From Myxocyprinus asiaticus (lineage: Eukaryota > Chordata > Actinopteri > Cypriniformes > Catostomidae), in the NCBI RefSeq assembly GCF_019703515.2, contig NC_059382.1, forward strand, positions 10,736,001 through 10,800,000: DNA of 64,000 nucleotides. The letters run 5' to 3'. Below are positions 10,534 to 25,147 of this stretch, in pieces. A program made the translations under genes and the position numbers. Positions within the stretch are counted from its first letter, which is position 1, and each line of letters begins with the position of its first letter. A model generated the notes under the pieces. It had not been told where the DNA came from and searched no databases. It saw only the letters and a program-made list of their open reading frames with translations.

Positions 10534-12889
10534 TTTTCGTAACATAAGGTGTTTCTTGCAACCAGCTGCAGATATTTAGTAATATTAACAATGGGCATTT
10601 CTATGTTTTCTTTTTCCTTTCCAGCATTGCCTGTTACAAGCATGCTTATGGTGTTCTAGACCAGCATTAAAAGCCTGATCAAGCATGGACATTCATGGAA
10701 GTCTAAGCTGGGAGAGCTAAACTCTTGATTCATAACTAATTAATTTGTCACAGACTATTCTTCAACTCCATTTGTAGCTGAAGCTGTATTTTATTTTACT
10801 TTTTTTATATATTTTTTTATTTTTCAAAGGACTGACATTTAGCGAGAGGCTCGTACACCTGTCTGTGTGAGGAGCTCTTTTCTAGACAGAGATGAAATTG
10901 TCTCTGTGTGAGGTGTGGGCTACCTGTTCTCCTCATGAAGGAGAGAGGTACTTCACAATCACGTCTCTCATCCCTTTATCTTGCCCACAGTGTGGTTCAC
11001 CTCAACAACACTGACATGCTGATTTGCATGTTTATGGTGTTAGTGTAAGTAGCTCTTTTTCAGACATGAATGAATTAATTATCTTTTGTTCTGTCTGTGC
11101 GAACTGAGAGTGAGCCATTGTAGATGATTGCTTACTAAGGCAGATTGAAAAATATACAGCTGTCACTAAATGTCTACCTTGGTTGATATATATGAAACCG
11201 ATTCTCGTATGGTGTATGATAAATGATATGGTGAATGATTGACCATTAGAATATAAATTAATTTAGTGACTGAAAAGACAGATTGCTTATGAGCTTCTGT
11301 TGTTGATAGATTAGCTGGGACAGATAAAGCAGTTCCCTGGACTTTGCATGAATAAAATGGCAATTTTTGTAGTCAAAACCTAAAAAGTAAAATTACTATG
11401 ATGATTATTTTTTTTAATGTTTAAGACGAAAGCAAATAAAAACAAATGTTCTACAGTATAAAAGTTTTAATAAAATAACAGTAAGAATAAATGTAGACAT
11501 ACAGTGTCACTTAGGTAAGAAAATATCAATACAAGTAGCATTTTATTTAAAGAAAGTTGGCATAAGCACACTTCAAGCAAAACAATTTTTTTAGGATTAG
11601 AATTATAAACAATAGTTATAGTTTTCAAATGTAATGAACTACATCTGTGGTTAATCTGCAAGGACAGGGGTTTTTCCCAGGAACTTTTCTTTTGATTTGA
11701 GTGGAATGACAATACTCAGATATCTGCCACTTGTGAATTTTTGGTTTTGTTTTGTTTTATCTTGAAAGCCAAAGTACACGCACACACATTAGTAAGGCCA
11801 TTTGATAGGCCTTTTAAGGAAATAATGTTAGCTACACTACTATGCATTCAGACATTTCTTTAGTTGTTTTTTTATTTTATATTATTTATTTATTTGTGGC
11901 TTGTTGTGCATATTTGCTCAAGTCTTTGGTCTTCTGATGTCAGCATCTGTCGTTTGCCCTGGCAGAGCTATAAAAAGCACAGGACATTTTCTAAACCAAA
12001 GGTTGCCTTTACAGAGCATGCTGAGTACAGCGGCAGCTTACATATTTTTCGGTAAGACTTTGAACATTTCCTAATGGAATAGCATTCGATATTCTGTTCC
12101 TAGGTCAGTGTAGGAGTTTGCATGTCCCACAGTTTCATCATGCAGTGATGATGGTTCCTCAGGGAGCAGGACTCTCTAACTGCTCAGTGAGACATGTCAA
12201 CTCCTTAGTCTCTGATCCTCCCCAGAATGTGAACTCTGAATCCTCACACTTCAGCCTGTGCTAGTGTTTCACTTCCTGTTAGATCTGTGAAAGGGTGTTG
12301 TCACAGTCATAGTCACTGTGTACTTCATATGACTGGTTTGTTACTGAGGAAAAAATACACAAAGATATGGCAAAATCCTTTACAGAAAAACTGAACAAAT
12401 GTGTATCCGATGTGAAATGACATACAGCTGTGAAGGGCCAGTCAGAAAACATCAGAATGTACAGAATGGGTTTCCAAAAGTCTACATTTGAGACTAAATC
12501 GAAAATCATAAACTTCCATGCAAACCTACTTTTATCCTAGTTTTAGGATTTTGTCATATTTAAAATAAAGGATGTAAAATGACAAAGAAATAATTAAAAG
12601 TTAAACAATTAAAATCTATACAATACTAGAACATTTTGAAACTTGATTTCATTGCGTTCTATTTAGATTGCGTGAATACTTTTTGTTATGTTGCATTGAT
12701 GAAACTAGGCAGGGGATTCCCATTTACCAGCATGCTTCTTGATCAGGAGAGTAAATGTTAAAATTAAGTGTTATTTTATGTGTATTTGTGCAAGTTGAAT
12801 ATAAAGAGGGATAATTGTTAGTTTTAAGTTTGGTTATGTTGAGATTTAGAAGAGTTTATGTTATGTTGGCATTTTGGGGGTTCCAAATA
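10534..12889. other. No gene seen
   Basis: AT-rich sequence with short frames only. I see no domain, RNA gene or clear repeat boundary. It could include upstream regulatory sequence, but nothing specific supports that. Confidence 0.5.
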
Positions 12890-13095
12890 TGGTGAAGAGA
12901 GGAGCATTTGATTGCTCATGTAACTAGTCCTGCTCAACCCACTCCGAGAGGGATTTGAACAGGCGTCAGCCAGCACGCTAATGAGGAGGTTAAAGGCTAC
13001 AGCCTCTAGCATCAGTCGCTAGTGCACCTCTTGAGGCCAGGGGAGTGAGGTTTACATATACCGCATAGCTATCACGTACCAGCTGGCTCCCCTTA
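12890..13095 (-). mobile_element. tRNA-derived SINE remnant (probable)
   Basis: Read on the minus strand, this holds a Pol III B-box-like motif (GTTCAAATCC, complement near 12952-12962) preceded at the expected distance by an A-box-like stretch. The rest resembles a tRNA-headed SINE. It is degenerate, and no poly-A tail or target duplication was confirmed. Confidence 0.5.
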
Positions 13096-14299
13096 CACTC
13101 ACTTTGTTGAGCTAATGCTGTGCAAACCATAGCACAATTACTACACACTGCATTGCTCCCAACCAGTATGTATTTAGCATGCTAAAATTATCTTTCACTA
13201 GTAAGTACTAAGAAATAAAAAGAGATAAAAGAGATTTATTTGATTTACATTGATTCATCTCATTTTGCTGGGTTTACCCAATTAAACTAGGTTCTTTCTA
13301 CATAAAGTGTTTATGTTGAGATAACATGGTAATTTTAAGTAAAAAAAAAAAAAAAAAAAACTCATTTCAAACATGAGAACCACTGTCCACAACTGAATGG
13401 AGTTCAGCCAAAGACCAATTTTTGTAGTGTATTTTCCTATTTGCATTCATACCTTCTGTCTTTTAATAATCTTAATAAGCTGTGTTTTAATAATCTTCTT
13501 GGTTTATTGTCTGGAGCAGCCTCTAGGGAGCATTATCTACAGGAAATGTACCATGTGGCATGCTTTGCCAAAGAGGACCAAAAAAAAATCTCTCTTGGCA
13601 CAATAGTGCCATCCTTGTATAAGCAGTGATATTGTTGGACTAAGAACTCTCTCTTTACAAGGAAACTTTAACAAGGTACTGCTTTGACATTGTTCCTTCC
13701 TGCTTATACTGCCTGGTAAGTTTGCTTATAATTCAGGTATACAGACAAAACAAACCAGCACTGGATCCTTTGTAAATATATAAATCAAAACCACATGGTG
13801 CCCTGGTCACTGTATCAGAAAGTACTTCTGTAGCAAAGCCTTTCCAGTGCATCGTAATCAGGAGTTGTAATATCCAGCATGGCTCCAGCATCTAAATGAC
13901 TGCAGTCTAACAAGAGCCAATAAAAGCATTATACAGCCAGTTGACCAAATTAGATTCATTGAGGACTGATCTACTCTGCATGTTGCAAGCATTCCCGCAG
14001 CAATTTTCCAAGACTCATTCAATTCTATGTTCACATACAACAACAAAAAATGATTGATTAGATTTATGCATGTACTGTATGAAGTGTGTGATGATTTGTA
14101 AGGTGTGAAACAAAGTGTATATCTGACATTTATATATTTGAAACCCAGAAATTCTTTACTATAAAAACAATACAGTACTGTATATTTTACAAGATTCTCA
14201 CAATGGAAATTTAGACACTCAGTAATTACATTTACACTATGTATTGATGATTACCCTTTCAAAACTGTACCATGGTAACCACAGTTTCTTCAAAAATAC
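13096..14299. other. No gene seen
   Basis: Low-complexity and AT-rich DNA with an A-run at 13341-13360. Frames around 13397-13629 and 13858-14046 have no recognisable domain. Confidence 0.5.
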
Positions 14300-14304
14300 C
14301 ATGG

Positions 14305-14667
<363 letters not shown>

Positions 14668-15228
14668 CATGGCCTCAAAAGTTATTGTTGCATGGTAACT
14701 TGGTATTAGTCATATATCCTGCCATCAATAAATAAATAAAATTACAGATTCTGAAAGCTTTCAACTCTTTAAAATAACTATGGTAGTTTGGTGAAAACTA
14801 TGAATATTTTGAATATTTACAATGACATATTGCAAACATCAATGTCATGGGGTATGTGAAGGCACTTAATCAAATATTGTGTTTAATTGACATCATGATA
14901 AAAATATCCAAAAATAATTTAATTGTCTTTAGTGTACCTTAGTTAGTTAGATCAGTACTCATACTCCAGTAGAAGTGAACAGGATGAGAGAATCCCAATT
15001 ACCAATGACATCTGATTCATCTGCTGCTTATCATGCTGCTGTTTGGGCAGTCCACTTGAGTGGACTTATACATACCATTTAGTTTGCCTGAGTGCTTGTA
15101 TATACAGAGTCACGGTAAACTGAATTCAGTCAGTAGTTGTTTCCCAAATTGGACAGTTAACACTTTCATTCCAAGGTTGACTTTATATTTACAACAATGT
15201 AAAATCAGCAACTAAAACTGCAGAATTC

Positions 15229-15520
15229 ATTAAAGGAATAATTCACTCAGAAATCAAAATTCTCTCTCATCTTTACTTACCCTTATGCCTTCATAGATGT
15301 ATATGACTTTCTTTCATCTTCTGAACTCAAATTAAGATTTTTAGAATAATTTCTCATCTTTTTTTTGGTCCATACATTGCAAGTGAATGGGTACCAAAAT
15401 TAGAGTAATCCATAAAACTTGAGTGGTTAAATCCATGTCTTCAGAAGTGATATAATAGTTGTGGGTGATAAATAGATCAATATTTAAGTCCTTTTTCACT
15501 ACTCCTCCCTGCACAACTTT
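15229..15520. repeat. Cyprinid dispersed MITE fragment ('aaaggaat-a-ttcac' family)
   Basis: Begins 'aaaggaataattcactc' and continues with 'atgactttctttcatcttctg' and 'acattgcaagtgaatggg'. The complementary right half of the same family is seen at about 23300-23560. This fragment seems truncated and carries no gene. Confidence 0.6.
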
Positions 15521-16210
15521 CACCTTCACATTCTTCTTGTGTTTTTGGTGATTCACATTCTTCATGCATATGTGATGGTCATGGCCAAGAATTAGGCAGG
15601 ACAAGGAATAGGACAATGACACAAAGAATAATTGTATTTTAAATATCAAGGAAAAACAAAATCAGGATTCCAGATTATAACTCTATTCTTGGTTAATACA
15701 GTAACAACCAAAGGAAAGAAAAACAAACAAAAAAAACACACAAAATCAGACAATATCGACCAATAAGTCAGTAGCCCATGATGGTAAAGGACTAACAGAT
15801 CACTGTGCTGAACTGAGGTAACAGAAGAAAAAAAAAGACTATCGCCGCCTTCTTTTATTTTATGGTGGATCGCAACTTAAAAGTGTATTTACTCTACCTA
15901 CTGTTAGCATGGACCAGAATCCCTAAACATCCTCTAACTAGCCTCTCCCCCTGCCTCTTGACCTGTCAGAGCTAAGGCTTCAGCCAGTGCTGCGTGTTCA
16001 GCTCCTCTGGCCTCAACACATAGCCCCTCACAGTCCAAAGGAGGGAAGAAGAATGAGAAGAAGAATTTTTTATTTTTTTTAAATGTGACTCTACTAAATT
16101 TTCTATATATCATCAATATCTTTATCTTTAATATGCGGTACTCCCATAACTTAAATCCTACCAATTAAACCTGTGCTTTCCAGGAACCTAATCAATACTA
16201 AAATTTTTCA
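15521..16210. other. No gene seen
   Basis: A-rich sequence. The stretch 15940-16040 is more GC-rich but has no recognisable product. It abuts the 18S-like fragment without an obvious duplication. Confidence 0.45.
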
Positions 16211-16680
16211 GAAAGGATTGACAGATTGATAGCTCTTTCTCGGTTCTGTGGGTGGTGGTGCATGGCCATTCTTAGTTGGTGGAGCTAAATTTGTCTGGTT
16301 AATTCTGATAACGAACGAGACTCTGGCATGCTAAATAGTTATATGGCCCGTGCAGTCGGTGTCCAACTTCTTAGAGGGACAAGTGGTATTCAGCCACACG
16401 AGATGGAGCAATAACAGGTCTGTGATGCCTTTAGACATCATGTGCGCTGCAGTGGGTGGATCAGCGTGTGTCTACCAGGACTGGGGATTGCAACTATTTC
16501 CCATCAACGAGGAATTCCCATAAGCGCGGCCCTTTGTACACACTGCCCGTAGCTACAATCGATTGGATGGTTTAGTGAGGTCCTCGTATTGGCCCTGCTG
16601 GGGCTCCTCGCAGGCCTTGGCGGAACGCCGAGAAGATTATCAAACTTGACTATCTAGAGGAAGAAAAAGTTCATAATAAG
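16211..16680 (+). pseudogene. 18S rRNA 3'-part pseudogene fragment
   Basis: This 470-bp stretch reads as the 3' third of eukaryotic 18S rRNA. Landmarks in order are GGATTGACAGATTGATAGCTC (from 16216), 'gggtggtggtgcatggcc', 'ataacgaacgagactctgg', 'acttcttagagggacaagtgg', 'aataacaggtctgtgatgcc', 'aacgaggaattccca', 'ccctttgtacacac', 'gattggatggtttagtgagg' and 'cttgactatctagaggaag'. Compared with the conserved gene it has many substitutions and at least two internal deletions (near 16480 and near 16527), so it cannot make functional rRNA. It stops abruptly at the LINE junction, a few bases before the usual 18S 3' end. Confidence 0.92.
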
Positions 16681-18018
16681 TGAGATTTTTATGCTGCTCC
16701 ATCTGCTATACTTCCATAGTCCAAAACTGATCTGATCATTGCTGTATATATGGTTTTTAAGGACATTCTGTCTGCCCCCCATTCTTGTCCTGACACCTCA
16801 TTACGTTCAAAACTCTCTTACATTTCTCCACTATTTTCTTTGTGTTCCCTCCATGTAAGCCTATTATCTAACTACATCCCTAGGAATCTTATTGTAGGGA
16901 CCCGTTCTAATGTCTTGTTATACAATTTCAACTTTAATTCCTTATCCACTCTCTTATTAGTGAAGAAGATTGTCTGTGTTTTCTCCACCGAGAATTTAAA
17001 TCCCCACTTGTTTGCCCATTTCTCAACTTCATTTAATGCTACCTGCTTTTTCTGTACATTATGCTTATTATTTCTATCCCTGTACCACAGTGCTCCATCA
17101 TCTGCAAATAATGATATGCCAACACCCATATCTACTGTTGAAAAGACATAGTTTATCATTATTATAAACAATAAAGGACTAACAACACTTCCTTGTGGTG
17201 TGCCATTCTCTATCACACCACTAGATGACGTTGATGCCCCAACTCTTACCTTAATCTGTTTGCATAAGAAAATCTTTTAGACAATTAATATATTCTTCCT
17301 CCTATCCCCAGCTGCCCCAACTTCATCAGCAATCCTTCTTTCTACAACATGTCATAAGCATTTTCTACATAAAAAACAAAAAACAAACAAAAAGCACTGC
17401 AACCACTGACTCTTTATTTATCAATGCTTTCCTGATATCAGTTTCTAAACATATTACTGGATCCATTGTACCTCTACCACTCCTAAACCCACTCTGATAT
17501 GATGATTTTTTTTTTTTTTTTAAATGATACATCAATCTATCAGTTATCATTCTTTCCATTATTTTACATAAATGAGATGTGAGAGCAATTGGTCTGTAGT
17601 TTAGTAGAATATTTGGATTTTTCCCTGGCTTCCTTATGGGCAACACCAATGCTTCTTTCCAACTTTGAGGTAATGTCCCTTCCTTCCAAATCTTGTTAAA
17701 AAATTCTAATATCACCACCAATGCATTGTCACTAAAATGCTTCATCATATTGTAACTTATTCCATATTGACCTGGAGTTGATTATTTCATTCTCCTTATT
17801 GCCTGTCTTAACTCAGTCATCTAAAATGGGACATCCAATAAATTATTTATAATTAATATTAGTTATTAATACAGTTATACATAACTCCTCTCTTACCTTT
17901 TAACTGTGAATATTCTTTATGGGAATATTTCCTTTATTTTCCTACTTCTGTCAGATTCTCAGAACTATTTACTTTTACAAATGCATCTAGGAACAGCTCT
18001 GCCTTGTCTTCATTTTTA
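16681..18018 (-). pseudogene. LINE reverse transcriptase, broken
   Basis: The N-terminal RT part is at 17748-17365 on the minus strand, with LPQSWKEALVLPIRKPGK, NYRPIALTSHLCKIMERM and YQSGFRSGRGTMDP. It then runs into an A-rich insertion, and the palm follows in another frame at 17216-16872 with GTPQGSVVSPLLF and the FADD catalytic box. The expected first catalytic aspartate block lies in the disrupted join. The thumb runs on to about 16690 with additional stops. Confidence 0.85.
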
Positions 18019-19653
<1,635 letters not shown>

Positions 19654-20651
19654 TATCTTTTCACCCATACTCAAAACCGGGCATTCAAAGTTCTTCCGAA
19701 TACCATTCATCTTTTTAATCATATTCCAAACCTCTTCTACTGGTGTACTTTCCCCAATATTATTACAAAAAGTTCTCCAATAAATCCGTTTTGACTCTCT
19801 TTTCTCTTTACCTCTGCTTGTGCTTGTTTATACTCCATTAGATCTTGATAATTATGCATTCTTCTTACTTTCCTTTTCCTTTCCTATACATTTTTCTTTT
19901 CTTTTTATTAGCCTTATCGCATTTCTCATTCCATCAGGGTACCATTTTAGCCTTCCTTCTTTCACTCCTGGGAATATTCTTATCCGCAATATTGGAAAAT
20001 GATCACTTCCCACTGTGCATTTCCTTAAAAATCTCCAATTAGTTATTCCTCCAAGCAAATCTGATATCAGCATTAAATCCAAAGCTGATTCCTGCCCTGA
20101 TGCCACATTTACCCTTGTACAACCCCCATCATTGAGACAAACCAGATTCTTCATGTATATCAAATCTTCAATCACCTGACCATTTGCATCCACTGTTGCC
20201 CCACCCCACTAAGTGCTACTGTATGTGTGTTAAAATCCCCACACTAGATTAACCTCTGAAAACCCTGAAATTCTATTAGCTCTAAATCATTTAAAGCCAA
20301 TCTTTGACAAGGATTATAAAAGTTAATTATTACACAACTCTTATCTTCTTACCATACCTCAATCACCACATACTCCACTGTCTTTGCCTTTCCCACCACT
20401 CTATAGGGCATTTCCAATTTAACGAAAGTAATACACCCTCCACCACTACCCTCTTCACAATCCTTTCTCACAGCTGTATGCCCTCTCAAGACAAAATCAT
20501 GCCGAGGCTTGAGCCATGATTCCTGTAAACATATCACATCTGGTTTTTCTACCATTTGATTCACATATCCTTTAAATTCCAGACCATTTGCCACAAGGCT
20601 TCTGGCATTCCATTGTAGGATTATCAACATCACAATTAATGTCCAAACCAT
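19654..20651 (-). pseudogene. LINE APE-type endonuclease (start of ORF2), broken
   Basis: ORF2 starts at the ATG at 20651 and shows the AP-endonuclease pattern: LQWNARSL, then VICLQESWL (catalytic glutamate) and the GGGCITFVK segment. The second half in another frame (20193-19852) has DLMLIS and GSDHFPI, the SDH motif. The ORF2 ATG lies inside the last codons of ORF1, overlapping it by 16 nt in a different frame. The Tc1 insertion follows directly. Confidence 0.85.
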
Positions 20652-21947
20652 ACTTCCTGACTTGGCTGTGTATCTGTTGTTAGGCCATCCCTAACTATTT
20701 CCCACATCAGCCCTTCCACATCCAAGAATCTCTCAGCTGCTCTCATGATAATCTGTATCTTTTCTGTTCTTCTTTCTGTTTGTGCTGTGCAATTAATGAC
20801 TTCTGCCATAAATAACAAAACATTTTTCTTATTCACAATCAGTGTATCTCTTGTAATCCTACTCCCCTCTGCCACTCTTCTTACCTCTTCGTTTGCATTA
20901 GTACTCACTACCTTTCCTCCTTTTTCCTTCTCTTTATTCCTTAATTCTACTGCCTTCACCGCTTCTGCATATGACACATTATTCTTTTCTCTCTCTTTCT
21001 GCACTTCAGTTGTTCTCTTTCTGACCTCACATCCTCCATAAGCAACACTATGTGCTCCACCACAGTTGCAACACTTAACATTAGCACCCTCTTTACATAT
21101 CCCATAGTCATCATGTTCTTCTCCACAACGTGCACATCTCTTTTTGAACTTGCATACCATAGCAATATGTCCGTATCTTTGACAGATGTAGCATCTTAAA
21201 GGCTTACTCTCATATGCTCTCACAGGATAAATGATATAACCTATCATAACCCTGTCTGGCAAAACACCTGTTTCGAACCTCAACATAACAGAAAAGCTAT
21301 CCAGTTTGTTACCTTCTCTAGTCACCTGCAAATGCCTTGCATCTATTACCTTACCTCCCTCTATATTTCCTTTCAATTCCTCTATAGATACCCCCAAAGG
21401 TACTCCTGTGATCACTCCACTAACCCATAACTTTTCACCCTCTGGCTTACAACTCATTACCTTTTGATTACACACACTTTTTAATCTCATTGCTTTTTTC
21501 TCTGATCATCACTACTACACGACACCAACAATGCCCCATCCTGCAGTACTTTAGCAGACATAATATCACCTATTATCTTTCTCAATTCCTCAGTCAACAC
21601 AATTGGGCTAATCCTTGTCATACCATATCCTTCTTTAAATTTTACTACCATTTTAAATTCCTCACTCTCACCACCTGCCATATCACCTTCTCCACTACTA
21701 TCTTCAATGCTACTTGCAGACTTTTCCCGCTATCTTTTTTCATTTCCTTTATCTCTTTTTTGTGACTGTTTTCTAAACCGTTTACCTTTGTCCATCCTTT
21801 ATCCATCCCATCCTTCTCCTCTGACTCCTCAATACAGCCATTTGATTCTGGTCCAGCTGTAGATTTTTTCATTTGAGACCTCGTCATCTCAGATGAATCC
21901 CACTGCTGTGAGTGCATGAATGAAAATCTAATCACTTTATTTACCAC
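20636..21947 (-). pseudogene. LINE ORF1, zinc-knuckle protein, frameshifted
   Basis: The longest open part is 21490-20636 on the minus strand (284 codons). Three cysteine knuckles follow one another: CYICQRYGHIAMVC, CARCGEEHDDYGIC and CCNCGGAHSVAYGGC. A lysine/glutamate-rich tail follows. The N-terminal part continues upstream in other frames (21681-21487 and 21947-21645), so at least two frameshifts have occurred. The role in intact elements is RNA binding. Confidence 0.82.
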
Positions 21948-21960
21948 TGATTATGATATT

Positions 21961-22332
21961 ATTCAAACTGGATTGCACCTGCTCCTAGCGTCATCCAACT
22001 GTATTCCACTCAAATCACTTCTGGCTTGTCGACTCTTGCCTTGCTTTCACCACACCTATATATACACATTGTGGACTCTACCAAACACAAATTAAAGGTA
22101 TCAAAATAACAATTTACTCAAATAACCCCAAAAATAATCATCACATTTTAATCAACATAAAAGAAGAATTCTAACTGTCATAATACAATAAATCAACTAC
22201 CGAAATTACTAAAACAATAGATAATGAAATAACTGTGAAGAAACAAATCCCTCCTCCAGTTCTGAACATAATGTCACAGTCCAATTTCTCTGGCCTATCA
22301 TAAAGATGGAGCTAAAACCTTCAATTCCCTTT
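21961..22332. other. No gene; probable LINE 5' leader
   Basis: AT-rich sequence upstream of LINE ORF1. A 5' end of the LINE or target duplication could not be placed. Confidence 0.4.
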
Positions 22333-22981
22333 GGCTGTGTCCTGTTTCGAAGGCTGCATGCTAGGTAGGACGTGTCCTTTGAAGGATGCAGTATACCAAG
22401 TGTCCTCCTTTAAACAAGCCTCGTTTAAATGAGACAGCCTTCGTAGGACAAACGGAAACACAACGTAACATGGTTGCTATAACAGCACGCCACTCTTTAA
22501 CAAGTGAGAGCGCTTTGAGTGAGAAGGAAACAAAGTCCCTTTGGAAGGGAATGCATGAGGTACATTTTAGGAGAGTTATAATGATGTAAAGAGAAAAGAA
22601 AATAGATTTTACAGGTGTACTTTTAGTCTAATACTTTATTTTAATTATATATGAATATAATTATACATATTATATACTCGGCACCCATCTACTGAGGTAC
22701 TTCAACTTGGGAATTAACATTCTTTGCATTTGAACATCATATTTACGGGCAAATTGGCGTAATTATTTTTAGACTTTTCCGTTGAAGCAAAGAATTGTGG
22801 GTTGTGAGTCCCACGAAGGATACACCTCATGCATCCTCCGAATTCCTGTGAAAGAAGATCGCATTCAAAGGCTGCATTCAAAGTGTCCTACTCGCTTTTC
22901 TGAAACAAGACAGCCTCGATGATGTATGCGGCCGACAAATGCGACCTCTGGAGGACGCAGCCTTCCAAACGAGACACAGCC
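22333..22981. repeat. MITE with GGCTGTGTC inverted ends
   Basis: The left end reads GGCTGTGTCCTGTTTCGAAG and the right end is its near complement, ending ACGAGACACAGCC. Flanks are TTT at 22330-22332 and 22982-22984, consistent with a 3-bp target duplication. The internal text is GC-richer near both ends and AT-rich in the middle, with no transposase. It may be a PIF/Harbinger-type derivative, but that is a guess from the 3-bp duplication. Confidence 0.7.
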
Positions 22982-22984
22982 TTT

Positions 22985-24432
22985 GTTTGCTGACACATGG
23001 AATGTGGCCGTTCACTCCATGCTCCAGTTACCTATAACTCAGGTAAGTTCAAGAATCTGCAAGAAGTGTGCACCCTACTATAAGCATCCTTGATGTTTTT
23101 AATAAACTGTTTTAAAAACATATTGTTCTGTGTGCTTATTTCACCTGGTATTCATGTTTTAAATTATACTTTGATTACAAAAAGACAACCATATTAAACT
23201 CTAAAATAAACAAACAATTAACTTAAACATGGTATGGACCAAATAGTATGTGTGATGTGCTACACATCCACCAGAGCATACTACCCCCTACTGGGCAGGG
23301 AGAAGAATTTCTAACAAAAAGGACTTCAATATTGATCTGTTTCTCACTTCTGAAGATATGGATTAAAACACTGGAATTTTATGGATTACTTTTATGATGT
23401 CTTAATGCTTTTTGGAGTGTCAAAATTTTGCACTGAATGTACCTTCATAGCTGAAATATTCTTCTAAAAATCATGATTTGTGTTCTGTAGAAGAAAGTCA
23501 TGCACATCTGGGATGGCATGAGGGTGTAATGAGAGAATTTTCCATTTTCACAGGTGTGATGTACTTTAGAACATAGGCGGGCCAAAACAAAGGTGTTTTT
23601 TAGATAATTTTAGTGGTTCGTAAAGCTGGCCTGTATGAACTTTCAGGAAAACTTTGTACCATTCAGTCAGTTAAGATCAATCAACATGAAAACACCGGCG
23701 TGCAGAGTAATTAACATACTGGTGCAAACTTACCTCTGTATGATAGTTCTCATAGAGACATTTTTCTATAACTTGTCATGCGATTTGTTTTTATTTTTTT
23801 ATTATTATTATTATTATTGTTGTTGATAAGTCTATAGTAGGAATCAAATCTTAAGTGCCCATTCACTCTGTTGGTTGATACAGCCTGCTTCACTTACCGT
23901 CTGCAGCCAAATGCCATTCATACATCTGCCCAAAGTAATTCTGTCAGTCTGTTTTTTACCCATTAACTTTCTTTGATACACCCATTTTTGTAGTAGTATC
24001 AGTGTCATGATTAATTGCAATAACAGAGTGTAACTGATGCTTAGTTTGGCCGTGTATAGCGTGTTAGCACATTAGTGCTATGAATGCAAAAGGTAAACAT
24101 TGCAAATTACACATCATACACTGCATATATTAGATTATAGGCCAATATACTGTATCACTGAGTGGTTAAAACAGCTTATTTTACTGATCTCGTGCGAATT
24201 CTACTCATGGAATGAGACATGAAGTCATTGATAACACATTTTAATGTCACGTTTCACATTTTGTCTTGAGCATCCTTATATATAAATGTACCTCTACACG
24301 CCTCCCCCAGTGGTGTGGCCGGTGTCTGAATTTTCACAAACAGTATGTCATTGCTCAGCTGTTTCGAATTTCTTTTTGGCTCTGAGCGAAAAAAGAAGCA
24401 CTTCGCTGTGAGTGTGACCTTATCTGGTTAAT
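22985..24432. other. No gene; MITE half and ATT microsatellite
   Basis: About 23300-23560 is the right half of the dispersed MITE family seen at 15229 ('gtagaagaaagtcatgcaca', 'gagagaattttccattttca'). An ATT repeat lies at 23797-23820. Nothing else is recognisable. Confidence 0.5.
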
Positions 24433-24437
24433 GTCTG

Positions 24438-24785
24438 TGTGAGAAATAGGCCTCAGATGGAACAATGTGACCTTGATGCTTGCTTATCTGCTTTGTATGT
24501 TTTCGGCACTGTCTTGATCACAAAATGCACTTGGCAAGAATGTACTTCTGTAAGCGAGAGGAAATAACGCCATATATGGAGGACTGAGAAAGTTCAAGGT
24601 AAAGAGTGTAACCAGCCTTGTGTGACAAGAACCATATAACCCCATGCTTGCTTTTAATAAATCGAAGATCTGCTTGTGACATTCTGTGTCCGTGTATTTC
24701 TTCCCACCCGGGTGGATTTATTTCTTGATCGAAGAGTGACTGTGGGGGAGACATAAAAGAGCATCAGAATCGTATTAAACTAACA
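24438..24785 (+). repeat. 5' LTR of the endogenous retrovirus
   Basis: Starts TGTGAGAAATAGG and ends ATTAAACTAACA. It contains AATAAA near 24656 as a polyadenylation signal. The bases GTCT follow at 24786-24789 before the primer-binding site. These bases also follow the 3' LTR as part of the target duplication, so the exact LTR end could be 4 bp further on. Confidence 0.9.
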
Positions 24786-24789
24786 GTCT

Positions 24790-24807
24790 TGGTGTCAGAA
24801 GTGAGAT
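24790..24807 (+). promoter_or_regulatory. Primer-binding site, tRNA-Leu type
   Basis: TGGTGTCAGAAGTGAGAT is complementary, with one difference, to the 3' end of a vertebrate tRNA-Leu(CAA) as I remember it (ending CACTTCTGACACCA). This would prime minus-strand DNA synthesis. Confidence 0.75.
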
Positions 24808-24883
24808 ATCTCCAGACAGGTACGATTTTTTTAAAATAATTTATCTGCCTGTCTGTGGGATATCTATTAAATATTGTTATAAA

Positions 24884-25147
24884 ACGATTCAAGTAAAACT
24901 CCTTTTATCTCTACGATGGTCAGGATCTGTCTGTGACACAACTGCGGTATGTGTCACTAGTTGTAGAATGAACAATTCCAGTTAAACTCCTTGTATCTCT
25001 GCAATGGTCAGGATCTGTCTGTGACACAACTGCGGTATGTGTCACTAGTTGTAGAATGAACAATTCCAGTTAAACTCCTTGTATCTCTGCAATGGTCAGG
25101 ATCTGTCTGTGACACAACTGCGGTATGTGTCACTAGTCGCAGAATGA
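24884..25147 (+). repeat. Three tandem 88-bp units in the retroviral leader
   Basis: Units at 24884-24971, 24972-25059 and 25060-25147 are near identical; units 2 and 3 differ only near the end. Each contains GTGACAC-(11 nt)-GTGTCAC, a perfect 7-bp stem with an 11-nt loop. The location between primer site and gag is where packaging and dimerisation signals sit in retroviruses; a role here is inference. Confidence 0.9.
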
